From Sphingobium sp. (lineage in GTDB: Bacteria; Pseudomonadota; Alphaproteobacteria; Sphingomonadales; Sphingomonadaceae): a DNA stretch of 64,000 nucleotides. Where the stretch lies: positions 110,114-174,113 of the forward strand of contig JAGIAA010000003.1 of the NCBI GenBank assembly GCA_017745115.1, written 5' to 3'. A model generated the notes under the pieces. The model searched no databases, was not told the DNA's origin, and saw only the letters and a program-made list of their open reading frames with translations. The stretch's first letter is position 1; the number at the start of each line of letters is the position of its first letter. Below are positions 26,475-37,199 of the stretch, one piece after another. Both the position numbers and the translations under genes were made by a program.

Positions 26475-26894
26475 TCAGTCGCGCAGCGTTGCGGCGGGGA
26501 CCGGTCTATCCGCTGTGGGGAAGACAAAGCGCGCGAGCGAGGTGTAGCTGAACAATGTCGTCGTCACGAGCGTCAGCACGAAGGCTGGCGTGAGGGATAG
26601 ATGGCCGACCTCGACTAGCAGCACCAGCACAACAGTCGCCAGCACATATTGCAGCATGTAGGTCGCAACGAACGCAGTGAATTCTCTGGTCTTGGCCTGC
26701 TCCGTCCGTCCGAAGGTGAAGCGCCGGTTGATGACGAAATTGACGCTGACGCAAAGGATCCAGGCCAGCGTGTTGGCGATCACATAGTGAAGCCCGAGCG
26801 CGGTGAGGCCCATGAGCAGGCCATAATTGACGAGCGTCACCAGCCCGCCGACGAGGCAGAAACGGATAAGCCTTGCGCCATGCTCGAGCATCAC
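26475..26894 (-). CDS. GtrA-family membrane protein
   Basis: A 139-aa, four-helix membrane protein of the GtrA family. The family start LIRFCLVGGLVTLVNYGLL and the loop NFVINRRFTFGRTE are typical. GtrA proteins are thought to flip undecaprenyl- or polyprenyl-phosphate-linked sugars for O-antigen or teichoic-type modification. It overlaps the upstream GT2 gene by 4 bp (ATGA) and is the third gene of a minus-strand operon with two glycosyltransferases, consistent with that role. Confidence 0.88.
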   Translation of the reverse strand: MMLEHGARLIRFCLVGGLVTLVNYGLLMGLTALGLHYVIANTLAWILCVSVNFVINRRFTFGRTEQAKTREFTAFVATYMLQYVLATVVLVLLVEVGHLSLTPAFVLTLVTTTLFSYTSLARFVFPTADRPVPAATLRD

Positions 26895-27835
26895 AGGGTC
26901 CCCGAAACGCGTGCGCGCAGGCGCGGCAGGACGCGGTCAGCAATGCGCGATTCGTGCGCATAGCGCCAGGCGTTGACGGGTCCCAGGCGCAGGAAGCGCG
27001 ACACTGTCGGCCAGATCCATCGGTTTTGCCCCGCCGCGCCACGCGCCAGCAAGCAGTTGATGTCGACCGATGCGAGTGCCCGCGCGCGAAGGCGTCGATC
27101 GTCCTTGATGCCAAAGGCCTCGCCATGGCGTTCGAGCACGATCTCAAGTTGCTTGCGCAGAGAGGCCTCGTCGCGGCTGCCGGTCATAGTCAGCGAATTG
27201 CCATGAATGCGAAAGCCGGTCGTGGCCTGCGGCCGGATGACGATGTTTCCGCGCCCCGCGAGCTTGAGGTAGAGATCCCAGTCGGCCGTGAACCAGAGAC
27301 TGGCGTCCAAGCCACCCACGGCCAGCCAGTCTTCGCGACGAAACGCGGGCGAAGGAATGGCGAGAACATTTTGGACGATGAGACGCTGGCCGAAGGACTG
27401 CCCCGAGTAGACGCCGGGCGCCAAGGGTAGAGCCCAAGGGCTGACGTCTCGTCCGCTGGCATCGATGAATCGCGAGGCGGCGATACTCATGACGGCGTCA
27501 GGATGCGCAGTCATCGCGGCGCGCAAAGCCTGGACATGGCCGGGTAGCCAGAGATCGTCCTGGTGTAGCATCGCGACATGAGATGCGTGCGCGTCGGCAA
27601 CGGCGCGGTTGGTCTTGTCCGGCCAACCGCTCACGTTCGGCATATGGACATAACGGATGTCGAGCAGCCCTTTATGCGCAGCGACGATGTCGCGGCAGGC
27701 AGTATCGGCGCTACTGTCGTAGATCAGGAATTCAACACCATCGGGCTTTTCGGCGGCGACGCTGGCAAGAGTGGCAGGCAGGTAATGCGCGCCCCCATGC
27801 ACGGGCATGACGACGGAAAGCCAAGGCGTGGCCAT
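26891..27835 (-). CDS. Family 2 glycosyltransferase
   Basis: A 314-aa GT-A-fold glycosyltransferase. The N-terminus WLSVVMPVHGGAHYLPATLAS is the GT2 nucleotide-binding strand. EFLIYDSSAD and MLHQDDLWLPGHVQAL supply the acidic metal-binding region (QDD), and WFTADWDLYLKLA is the acceptor/catalytic ED-like segment. There are no membrane helices, so it is cytosolic and probably transfers a sugar to a lipid-linked or surface glycan. It lies 5 bp downstream of the second GT2 gene and overlaps the gtrA-like gene by 4 bp. Confidence 0.88.
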   Translation of the reverse strand: MATPWLSVVMPVHGGAHYLPATLASVAAEKPDGVEFLIYDSSADTACRDIVAAHKGLLDIRYVHMPNVSGWPDKTNRAVADAHASHVAMLHQDDLWLPGHVQALRAAMTAHPDAVMSIAASRFIDASGRDVSPWALPLAPGVYSGQSFGQRLIVQNVLAIPSPAFRREDWLAVGGLDASLWFTADWDLYLKLAGRGNIVIRPQATTGFRIHGNSLTMTGSRDEASLRKQLEIVLERHGEAFGIKDDRRLRARALASVDINCLLARGAAGQNRWIWPTVSRFLRLGPVNAWRYAHESRIADRVLPRLRARVSGTL

Positions 27836-27840
27836 GGCGT

Positions 27841-29112
27841 TCAGCGTCCGGTCGTGGCCGGGAAAAGCTGGTCGACACGCTCGCCGGCTGAACGATCGGC
27901 GCGGCTGGCGGTTGCGGCCAGGAACTGGGCTTCATGGCCACCGAGGATGGCAAGGAAGAAGCCGCCCATGACGGTCTGGATGCCGACCGTCAGCAGAAGC
28001 GTGCCGAGGATGGGCAGGAAGATGCTGTCGGCCATGCCATAGTTGCGGGCCACCCACTGAATATAGACAAGGGTCAGCACTCCGGCGCCGGCGGCGATGC
28101 CGGTGAGGCCGCCGATCAGGGCGTTCTCCAGCGTTGCGACGCGCGCAACCGCGCGCGAGACGCGGCCGGGTTCTCGATAACCGGAATGCAACGCATAGAC
28201 CTGCCCCGCACAGGTGAGGATCATCGCGAGATGACCGATCGTGAACGAGGCGGAGCCGATGATTGTCCAGTAGTCGCCGACCGACGGGAAGCTGCCGGGC
28301 ATGAAATATTGCATCGCTGCCTTGGCGAGCACGATCACGCCGAACAGCACGGCCGCTATGGCGGGCAGGCCGAACAGCCAGTTCGGCGCCAGCATCAGCA
28401 GATAGCGCAGGTGCCGCCAGCCGTCGCGCCAGGGGCGCAGATGCGGCGCACGGTCGCGCAGGTCGGGGAGAAGCTTGGCCGGCACCTGGCTGATCGGCAG
28501 CTTTAGCAACGCTGCCTTGATCACCATTTCGCTCGCGAATTCCATGCCCGTGCCGGAGAGGCGCAGGCGCTGGAAGCTTTCCTTGCGGATCGCGCGCAAG
28601 CCGCAATGCGCATCGTTGATGCCTGAGCGGAAGAATAGGTTGAGCATGCCGGTCAGCAGCGGATTGCCGACGTGGCGGTTCTTCCAAGGCATGGCGCCGG
28701 GTGTGATGCCGCCGTCGAAGCGTGAGCCCATGCAGAGCGCCGAGCCCTCGGCGAGCTTGCCGATCATCGCGACACCGTCATTAAAGTCATAGCTGCCGTC
28801 GGCGTCGCCCATCAGGATGAAGCGTCCCCGTGCGGCATGGCAGCCTGCGATCAGCGCTGCGCCATAGCCGCGCACGGGCACGGGCTCCACGCGCGCGCCA
28901 AGGGACAAGGCCAGGGCCTGGCTGCCGTCCGTCGAACCATTGTCGGAGACGAGGATTTCACCGCTGAAGCCATATTCCGCCTCGATACGGCGCAGAGCGG
29001 CATGCGCATTGGTCAAGCAATGCGGCAGCGCCTGAATCTCGTTGAGACAAGGCAGGAGGATCGTCACGTCGACGGAAGCGACGGAAAACTGCGCCCGATC
29101 CGGCTCGTACAT
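27841..29112 (-). CDS. Polyprenyl-phosphate glycosyltransferase (GT2, membrane-anchored)
   Basis: A 423-aa GT2 enzyme of the dolichol-phosphate-mannose synthase type. The catalytic domain has ILLPCLNEIQALPHCL, ILVSDNGSTDGSQALA, and the metal site GDADGSYDF. Four hydrophobic segments follow in the C-terminal 200 residues (for example NWLFGLPAIAAVLFGVIVLA and GLTGIAAGAGVLTLVYI). It should charge polyprenyl phosphate with a sugar that the GtrA protein then flips. First gene of the three-gene operon. Confidence 0.88.
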   Translation of the reverse strand: MYEPDRAQFSVASVDVTILLPCLNEIQALPHCLTNAHAALRRIEAEYGFSGEILVSDNGSTDGSQALALSLGARVEPVPVRGYGAALIAGCHAARGRFILMGDADGSYDFNDGVAMIGKLAEGSALCMGSRFDGGITPGAMPWKNRHVGNPLLTGMLNLFFRSGINDAHCGLRAIRKESFQRLRLSGTGMEFASEMVIKAALLKLPISQVPAKLLPDLRDRAPHLRPWRDGWRHLRYLLMLAPNWLFGLPAIAAVLFGVIVLAKAAMQYFMPGSFPSVGDYWTIIGSASFTIGHLAMILTCAGQVYALHSGYREPGRVSRAVARVATLENALIGGLTGIAAGAGVLTLVYIQWVARNYGMADSIFLPILGTLLLTVGIQTVMGGFFLAILGGHEAQFLAATASRADRSAGERVDQLFPATTGR

Positions 29113-29200
29113 GAAAAGGTCTTCCCCGATGGCGTGTGGGGAAAGGCCTAGATGGATTTGGTAAACAACTGGTTTTCGGCCGCGCCTAAAAGCCTGTTTC

Positions 29201-29746
29201 CTAGCGCGTCTTGCGCATGATCGTCACCGAGGTGACGCCTTCATCGTCTTTCAGGCTGACCGTTGCGGTGAGGGTCGTCACGCGCGTCTGCGACATGGTG
29301 TATTGCAGCCTGCGTTCGCCTTTGCTGCCGCCACTGGGTGCTTTCTCTGCGCGCCACTGGCCGCCGGACTGGTTAAAATAGTCAAGATAGGCCTTCTCGA
29401 TCGGCGCGACGACCGCAGCCGCTGTCACGAGCAGGCAATGACCCTTGTCATAGCCGGCATCCCACACCTCGCCCTGGTCGGAGGGCGATTTGATATATTC
29501 CGCTTCGCCCATCGAGGTCGATTTAGTCGAAGACAAGAAGTCAGGCGCATTGCGCTGGTATTGGAAGCCCAGCCCTTCGAGCTGCTTGGCGTTCTGGTTG
29601 TTGATTGCGAGCGTGCCCAGCGAATGTTCGACACACTGCTTCAGAGCCAGATTCGCGGCTTTGTCCGTTGGCAGCGGCGCGCCTGCTGCGAGCGCTGGTG
29701 ATGACGATACGGCGATAACAAGCGTGGCGAATGCGAGCGCCTTCAT
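29201..29746 (-). CDS. Exported protein of unknown function
   Basis: A 181-aa protein with a signal peptide (MKALAFATLVIAVSSSPALAA). The mature part has two cysteines (LKQCVEHSLG and KGHCLLVTAA) that could form a disulphide. I do not recognise a family. A GGGGAGG ribosome binding site precedes the ATG. A small perfect hairpin CACGGATTTTTCCGTG (29767-29782) lies just upstream and could be in the leader or end atpC transcription. It sits between the glycosyltransferase operon and the ATP synthase operon, all on the minus strand. Confidence 0.7.
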   Translation of the reverse strand: MKALAFATLVIAVSSSPALAAGAPLPTDKAANLALKQCVEHSLGTLAINNQNAKQLEGLGFQYQRNAPDFLSSTKSTSMGEAEYIKSPSDQGEVWDAGYDKGHCLLVTAAAVVAPIEKAYLDYFNQSGGQWRAEKAPSGGSKGERRLQYTMSQTRVTTLTATVSLKDDEGVTSVTIMRKTR

Positions 29747-29871
29747 GTGCTCCTCCCCTGTGACTTCACGGATTTTTCCGTGTGCCGGGGATGGTGCGCT
29801 TTCGACCGTAGCGCGTCAATCCTGAAGGGAAGGGGAGCGGCATTCCGAGACGCCGCGCCGGGCGAAGTTCG

Positions 29872-30126
29872 TTACTCCGCCTTTTCGGCGAGGACCGTGA
29901 GGCCGCTCTCGGAAACTTCCGCGAAGCCGCCTTCGACGCGGATGACGCGCGGCGTGGCGCCGTCGCGGTCATAGACCTTGAGTTCGCCGTCCTTGACCGT
30001 CGACATGAAGGGCGCGTGACCTTGCAGCACGCCGAATTCGCCTTCCGTGCCGGGCACGACAACCATGTAGACCTCTTCGGAGAGGACGAGGCGTTCCGGA
30101 GTCACGAGTTCGAAATGCAGTGCCAT
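29872..30126 (-). CDS. atpC: ATP synthase F1 subunit epsilon
   Basis: An 84-aa epsilon subunit, consisting only of the N-terminal beta-sandwich ([35 protein letters not shown] split over strands 1-4). The C-terminal helical hairpin found in longer bacterial epsilons (about 135 aa) is absent. Short epsilons are usual in several alphaproteobacteria, where the zeta protein takes over inhibition. It couples the central stalk of F1 to the c-ring. Last gene of the atpHAGDC operon, separated from atpD by a REP-like inverted repeat. Confidence 0.93.
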   Translation of the reverse strand: MALHFELVTPERLVLSEEVYMVVVPGTEGEFGVLQGHAPFMSTVKDGELKVYDRDGATPRVIRVEGGFAEVSESGLTVLAEKAE

Positions 30127-30142
30127 ATCTATCTTCCTTGCT

Positions 30143-30236
30143 CCCTCTCCGCTTCAGGGGAGAGGGCTGGGGAGAGGGGCGATCGACACGCCCGCAACTC
30201 CCCTCTCCCTAACCCTCTCCCCTGAAGGGGAGAGGG
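30143..30236. repeat. REP-like inverted repeat between atpD and atpC
   Basis: Two arms of 37 bp (30143-30179 and 30200-30236), each itself a CCCTCTCC..GGGGAGAGGG hairpin, face each other across a 20-bp centre. The arms differ at a few positions. Paired GC-rich hairpins like this are typical intergenic REP/BIME elements and could shield the 3' end of the atpD message. Confidence 0.75.
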
Positions 30237-30244
30237 AATTCAGG

Positions 30245-31726
<1,482 letters not shown>

Positions 31727-31873
31727 TCAGTGCCGGCATTTGCCCGTCTGGCTGTCCCACTGGCCACTGCCATCGAGACACCGGTCTATTTCCGTCCACC
31801 GGGCGCCTTTCGCCCAGATGCCGAAGCCGATCAGAAGGATAAGCCCTACAAGGACGATCCTCCGCTTCGTCAA
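31727..31873 (-). CDS. 48-aa membrane microprotein between atpG and atpD
   Basis: This ORF starts with TTG directly after the atpG stop (TAA TTG), with GGAGG ending 8 bp upstream inside the atpG 3' end. The product has a charged start (MTKRR), one hydrophobic helix (IVLVGLILLIGFGIWA, about residues 6-21) and a soluble tail with two cysteines in a CLDGSGQWDSQTGKC pattern. The tail resembles the CLDxGGxW...C ending of small sphingomonad membrane proteins of unknown role. Its place inside the F1 operon suggests co-expression with ATP synthase. A GCCGGC..GCCGGC hairpin spans its stop codon. Confidence 0.75.
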   Translation of the reverse strand: MTKRRIVLVGLILLIGFGIWAKGARWTEIDRCLDGSGQWDSQTGKCRH

Positions 31874-32746
31874 TTACAGCGCCTCCGCGCCCGCGATGAT
31901 TTCCACCAGCTCGGTGGTGATCGCGGCCTGGCGGCTGCGGTTATACTCGATGGTCAGCCGCTTGATGAGGTCGCCCGCATTGCGCGTCGCATTGTCCATC
32001 GCGGTCATCGAAGCGCCCTGCTCGGACGCCATGTTCTCGAGCAGCGCCTTGAAGAGCTGGATGGTGATATTGCGCGGCAGCAGGTCGGCGAGGATCGATT
32101 CCTCGTCCGGCTCATATTCGACCGCGCCGCCCGATGAGGCGGGCGCATCGGCCGGGATCTTGACCGGGATGATCTGCTGCTCGGTCGGAATCTGCGCGAG
32201 CGCCGACTTGAACGCCGAGTAGAAGAGGTGGGCCACGTCGAACTCGCCGGCGAAGAAGCGCGCGGAGACATCCTCGGCGATCGCATGCGCTTCATCGAAG
32301 CCCGGCGTACGGACATTGGTCGTGTCATATTCGCCGACGATCTTGCCCGGGAAGGTGCGCGCGATCACCGCGCGGCCCTTGCGGCCGACCAGGTAGAACT
32401 TCACGGTCTTGCCCGCCGCGATCAGCTCGCGCGCCTTGACGATGGCCGCCTTGACGATGTTCGCATTGAACGCGCCGGAGAGGCCCTTGTCGCCATTGGC
32501 GACGAGCAGCAGGTGGACGTCGTCCTTGCCGGTGCCGGCGAGCAGGCGAGGGGCGTTGCCGCCGGTCACCTTGCTGGCGAGGCTCGCCACGACGCCTTCC
32601 AGACGCTGCGCATAGGGGCGCGCGGCCTCCGCTGCCGCCTGCGCCTTGCGGAGCTTGGCAGCGGCGACCATCTGCTTGGCCTTCGTGATCTTCTGGGTCG
32701 ATTTGACCGAGGCGATCCGGCCCTTGAGTTCCTTCAAGGATGCCAT
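31874..32746 (-). CDS. atpG: ATP synthase F1 subunit gamma
   Basis: A 290-aa central stalk subunit that rotates within the alpha3beta3 ring. The N-terminal helix [20 protein letters not shown] and the C-terminal helix with [18 protein letters not shown] are the conserved rotor coiled-coil segments. [15 protein letters not shown] marks the Rossmann-like middle domain. It lies 15 bp downstream of atpA. Its 3' end contains the ribosome binding site for the following microprotein ORF. Confidence 0.97.
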   Translation of the reverse strand: MASLKELKGRIASVKSTQKITKAKQMVAAAKLRKAQAAAEAARPYAQRLEGVVASLASKVTGGNAPRLLAGTGKDDVHLLLVANGDKGLSGAFNANIVKAAIVKARELIAAGKTVKFYLVGRKGRAVIARTFPGKIVGEYDTTNVRTPGFDEAHAIAEDVSARFFAGEFDVAHLFYSAFKSALAQIPTEQQIIPVKIPADAPASSGGAVEYEPDEESILADLLPRNITIQLFKALLENMASEQGASMTAMDNATRNAGDLIKRLTIEYNRSRQAAITTELVEIIAGAEAL

Positions 32747-32761
32747 TGCGGCGTCAGCTCC

Positions 32762-34371
<1,610 letters not shown>

Positions 34372-34382
34372 GACAAATCAAA

Positions 34383-34955
34383 CTAGCCCTTCATTGCCTG
34401 GGCGAGCGAATTCAAACGGGTACGGAGCGAGCCATCGATCATTTGGCTGCCCATCTTGACGACGAGGCCGCCCATGATGGCGGGATCGACATTGAGGTCG
34501 AGCGCCATGTCGCGGCCGGTACGGCTCTTCAGTTGCTTGGTGAGCGCAGTGACCTGCGTCTTGCTGAGCGGGAAGGCCGAGGTGACTTCCGCGCGCGTTT
34601 CGCCCTTATGGGCAGAGAGCAGGGTCTCGTACGCGCGGATGACATTATGAAGCTGGGAGAGGCGGCGATTGTGCGCCAACACGCCAAGCGTCTTGGCGGT
34701 GAGCTCGTCGAGCTTCAGCGAAACCGCGACGGCGGCGATGGCTTTTGCTGCGGCTTCGCGTCCGACCAGCGGGCTCTGGGTCAGCGCCTTCAGTTCGGCC
34801 GATTCGGCGATCGCCTTCTTCAGCGTCGCAAGGCTGGCCCCCACCGAATCGAGCGCCTTGCTCTCACGGGCCAGCTCAAAGAGCGCCAGTGCATAGCGCC
34901 CCGCAAGGCTAGCCTGAATACCGCCGGAATTCTCCACGCGCGTCTTGCCCCTCAT
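34383..34955 (-). CDS. atpH: ATP synthase F1 subunit delta
   Basis: A 190-aa peripheral-stalk subunit (OSCP type) linking F1 to the membrane sector. The N-terminal six-helix domain starts with GGIQASLAGRYALALFELA. The C-terminal domain has ETRAEVTSAFPLSKTQ and the family signature DPAIMGGLVVKMGSQMIDGS. ATG 34955 (MRGKTRVENS) is chosen because the long upstream extension is not protein-like. First gene of atpHAGDC; the F0 genes are not in this window, as is usual for alphaproteobacteria. Confidence 0.95.
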   Translation of the reverse strand: MRGKTRVENSGGIQASLAGRYALALFELARESKALDSVGASLATLKKAIAESAELKALTQSPLVGREAAAKAIAAVAVSLKLDELTAKTLGVLAHNRRLSQLHNVIRAYETLLSAHKGETRAEVTSAFPLSKTQVTALTKQLKSRTGRDMALDLNVDPAIMGGLVVKMGSQMIDGSLRTRLNSLAQAMKG

Positions 34956-35339
34956 CGTAACTGAATATGCGCCGAAAGAGGGGGCAACGGCACCGCGGCC
35001 CCCTGACACGCGGGGGCGGTTAGCAGGGGCAGCGACGGGATGCAAGCCGCGAGGACGCAGTTGCGGTAAGCCGTCAAGACATCGAGCCGTGCCGATGGCC
35101 CGCTCCAATCTCCGCGCGCGCGTAAGACGGCAATAGGGGCAACGAAAATCGGCGCGCCATTCTTTCCTTCTATTATAGGAATTTGGATTGTTACAGTAAT
35201 GAGTCAGTTTTATGACAATGAATTTCAAGGATTTTCTTGCGACGCAACATGATTTGGCAAGGATTGATCGCCTAGAGGGGCCTCGTTTGGGGGTGCGTCG
35301 ACCTGTCTCGACGCGTTATCATTGGGACGATCGGGTTAC
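34956..35339. other. Divergent promoter region, atp operon / chemoreceptor
   Basis: This 384-bp space lies between atpH (minus) and the chemoreceptor gene (plus). It is GC-rich near atpH and has an AT-rich island at about 35158-35262, the likely promoter core. No conserved small protein is visible; a 97-codon frame starting at 35212 runs into the chemoreceptor out of frame and is not supported. Confidence 0.5.
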
Positions 35340-37085
35340 ATGTCCTTTTCTCGCTTCTGGTCGCAGGTCGCCCGGTCGCGTCTGGCTGCGCGCTGGCATG
35401 CGTCGATCGCCAGCCAGCTCGGGCTGGTGCTCGCCGGGGCAGGCGCCATGCTGCTCCTGCTCATCGTGGCGCAGATGGCGACGCTGGCTTTCGACCGCGC
35501 CATGACCGGGCGCCTCGTCGATCAGCGTATCGCGCCGATGAGTCAACTGCAGGTCATTGCCTCGGGCTATCAGTCGAGCTGGGCCATCGCCGATAAGGTG
35601 CGCACTGGCAATATGGGCGCGAGCGGGGGCGCTGCCGCCATCGCCAGCATCCGCGTGCAGCTTTCGATGGACTGGCATGAACTGGGCGACATGGCGCCAG
35701 ACGTTGCCGCGCAATTTGCTGCGGAGCGCGACGGCGCCGATGCCGCGCTCGCGAATCTCTCGAACATCCTCGTCGCGGACGATCATGACCGCCTCGACTT
35801 CTTTCTGTCCGGACAGCTCTACGCCAGCGTCGATCCGCTGATCGCGCATCTCGGCAATGCAGTGGCGTCGCTCCGCACCACCGCCTCGCAGGATCGAATC
35901 GCGCTGCGCCGGGTCAACCTCTTTGCTCAGATCATGCTCGTGCTCGCCTCTCTGGTGGCCTGTGTTGCGGGTTATGCGCTTTATAGACTCAGCCGTCGGC
36001 GGCTCATCCAGCCGCTGGTGGCGCTTGCCGATCACCTGAAAGCTGCCAACGCCGGCAATGCCGCTGCCGTGGTGCCGGAATGCGATCGGCGCGACGAGAT
36101 TGGGGCCATCGCGCAGGCGCTTCATCAGACCGCCCAGCTGGAGGCCGAAGCGCGCCGCGCGAGCGCCGGCAAGCTGGAGGTGGAGGCGGCACTGCTCCGG
36201 CATGAGCAGGAGAAGGCAACGGCGATTCGCGAGCGCGCGGAACGGCTCGATGCGATTTTCACGCAGTTCGACCGCGTGCTCTCCCGTCTCGTCGACGGCC
36301 TGGCCAGCGCCGCCTCGACCATGCGCGAAATGGCGACGACCCTTGCTGCCTCATCGACCCAGTCGCGCGACCGCGCGGATCAGGTCGCCCAGAGCGTCAC
36401 GGCGGTGGGGCACAAGGTCGGCGCCGCGCAGCGCGACAGCGTCAGCCTGCTCGGCATGGTTGCCGATTTGCGCAGCAGTGCGGCCACCACCCGCGCGCAC
36501 AGCCGCGAAGTGATCGCGCAGTCGACACGCAATGGCGACCGCGCGCGCCATCTGAACGAACTGGTCCGCGGCATCGGCAGTGCGCTCGATCTCATCAGCG
36601 GCATCGCTCGCCAGACCAACCTGCTGGCGGTCAACGCCAAAATCGAGGCGCATCGCGCCGGCCAGGCCGGGCTTGGCTTTGCCGTCGTCGCGCGCGAGGT
36701 GAAGGCGCTCGCGCTCGATTCGGGCGACGCGGCAGCGCGGATCGGCGAGCAGCTTCACGAGATCAATCGCACGGCCGATGAGGTGATGCGGAGCGTCGTC
36801 CTGGTCGAGGAACTGGCGAGCGGAGTGGGTGCCCAGGCCGATGCCTTCGAAGGCCTTGCCGGCGCGCAGGAGCAAGCCAGTCAGCGCATGGTCGCCTCGA
36901 TGACCGACACGCGCAGCGACATGGGCCATATCACGACGGCCGCGCGCGAAGCCCATTCGGGATCGGGCGAACTCGTCGATGCAGCGCGTTGCCTGCTCGA
37001 TACCGCCGACACGATCGCCCGGCAGGCCGAGCAATTGAACCGCGAGTTCGGTGCCTTGCGCGCCGGCGTCCGTCGCGCGACCTAA
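35340..37085 (+). CDS. Methyl-accepting chemotaxis-type receptor
   Basis: A 581-aa transmembrane signal transducer. One membrane helix ([20 protein letters not shown], about 26-45), a periplasmic four-helix-type sensor (about 46-195), a second helix ([20 protein letters not shown]), a HAMP domain, and a coiled-coil signalling domain follow in order. The hairpin tip reads [22 protein letters not shown], recognisably the MCP tip but with K and H where most have A, so coupling to CheA/CheW may be altered. No che or flagellar genes are nearby. The start is ATG 35340; TTG 35322 is the alternative. Confidence 0.88.
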   Translation: MSFSRFWSQVARSRLAARWHASIASQLGLVLAGAGAMLLLLIVAQMATLAFDRAMTGRLVDQRIAPMSQLQVIASGYQSSWAIADKVRTGNMGASGGAAAIASIRVQLSMDWHELGDMAPDVAAQFAAERDGADAALANLSNILVADDHDRLDFFLSGQLYASVDPLIAHLGNAVASLRTTASQDRIALRRVNLFAQIMLVLASLVACVAGYALYRLSRRRLIQPLVALADHLKAANAGNAAAVVPECDRRDEIGAIAQALHQTAQLEAEARRASAGKLEVEAALLRHEQEKATAIRERAERLDAIFTQFDRVLSRLVDGLASAASTMREMATTLAASSTQSRDRADQVAQSVTAVGHKVGAAQRDSVSLLGMVADLRSSAATTRAHSREVIAQSTRNGDRARHLNELVRGIGSALDLISGIARQTNLLAVNAKIEAHRAGQAGLGFAVVAREVKALALDSGDAAARIGEQLHEINRTADEVMRSVVLVEELASGVGAQADAFEGLAGAQEQASQRMVASMTDTRSDMGHITTAAREAHSGSGELVDAARCLLDTADTIARQAEQLNREFGALRAGVRRAT

Positions 37086-37105
37086 AGGTCTTGTCCCAAT
37101 AGAAA

Positions 37106-37173
37106 CGTCATTTCCGCGAAAGCGAAACCAGACACCAGCGCGTCGCCGGGTTCCCGCTTTAGCGGGAATGACG
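37106..37173. repeat. REP-like hairpin between convergent genes
   Basis: Arms CGTCATTTCCGCGAAAGCGAAA (37106-37127 core) and TTCCCGCTTTAGCGGGAATGACG (37151-37173) are inverted copies with a few mismatches. It lies between the stops of the chemoreceptor and the protease genes, where it may act as a bidirectional transcription or mRNA end. The CGTCATTCCCGC motif is a common dispersed element in sphingomonads. Confidence 0.7.
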
Positions 37174-37199
37174 GATGACTTCGGGCTGATGATTTTTGC

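Noticed and set aside
35212..35505. 97-codon frame starting upstream of the chemoreceptor
   Set aside because: The first part lies in the AT-rich promoter region and the rest is out of frame inside the chemoreceptor gene.
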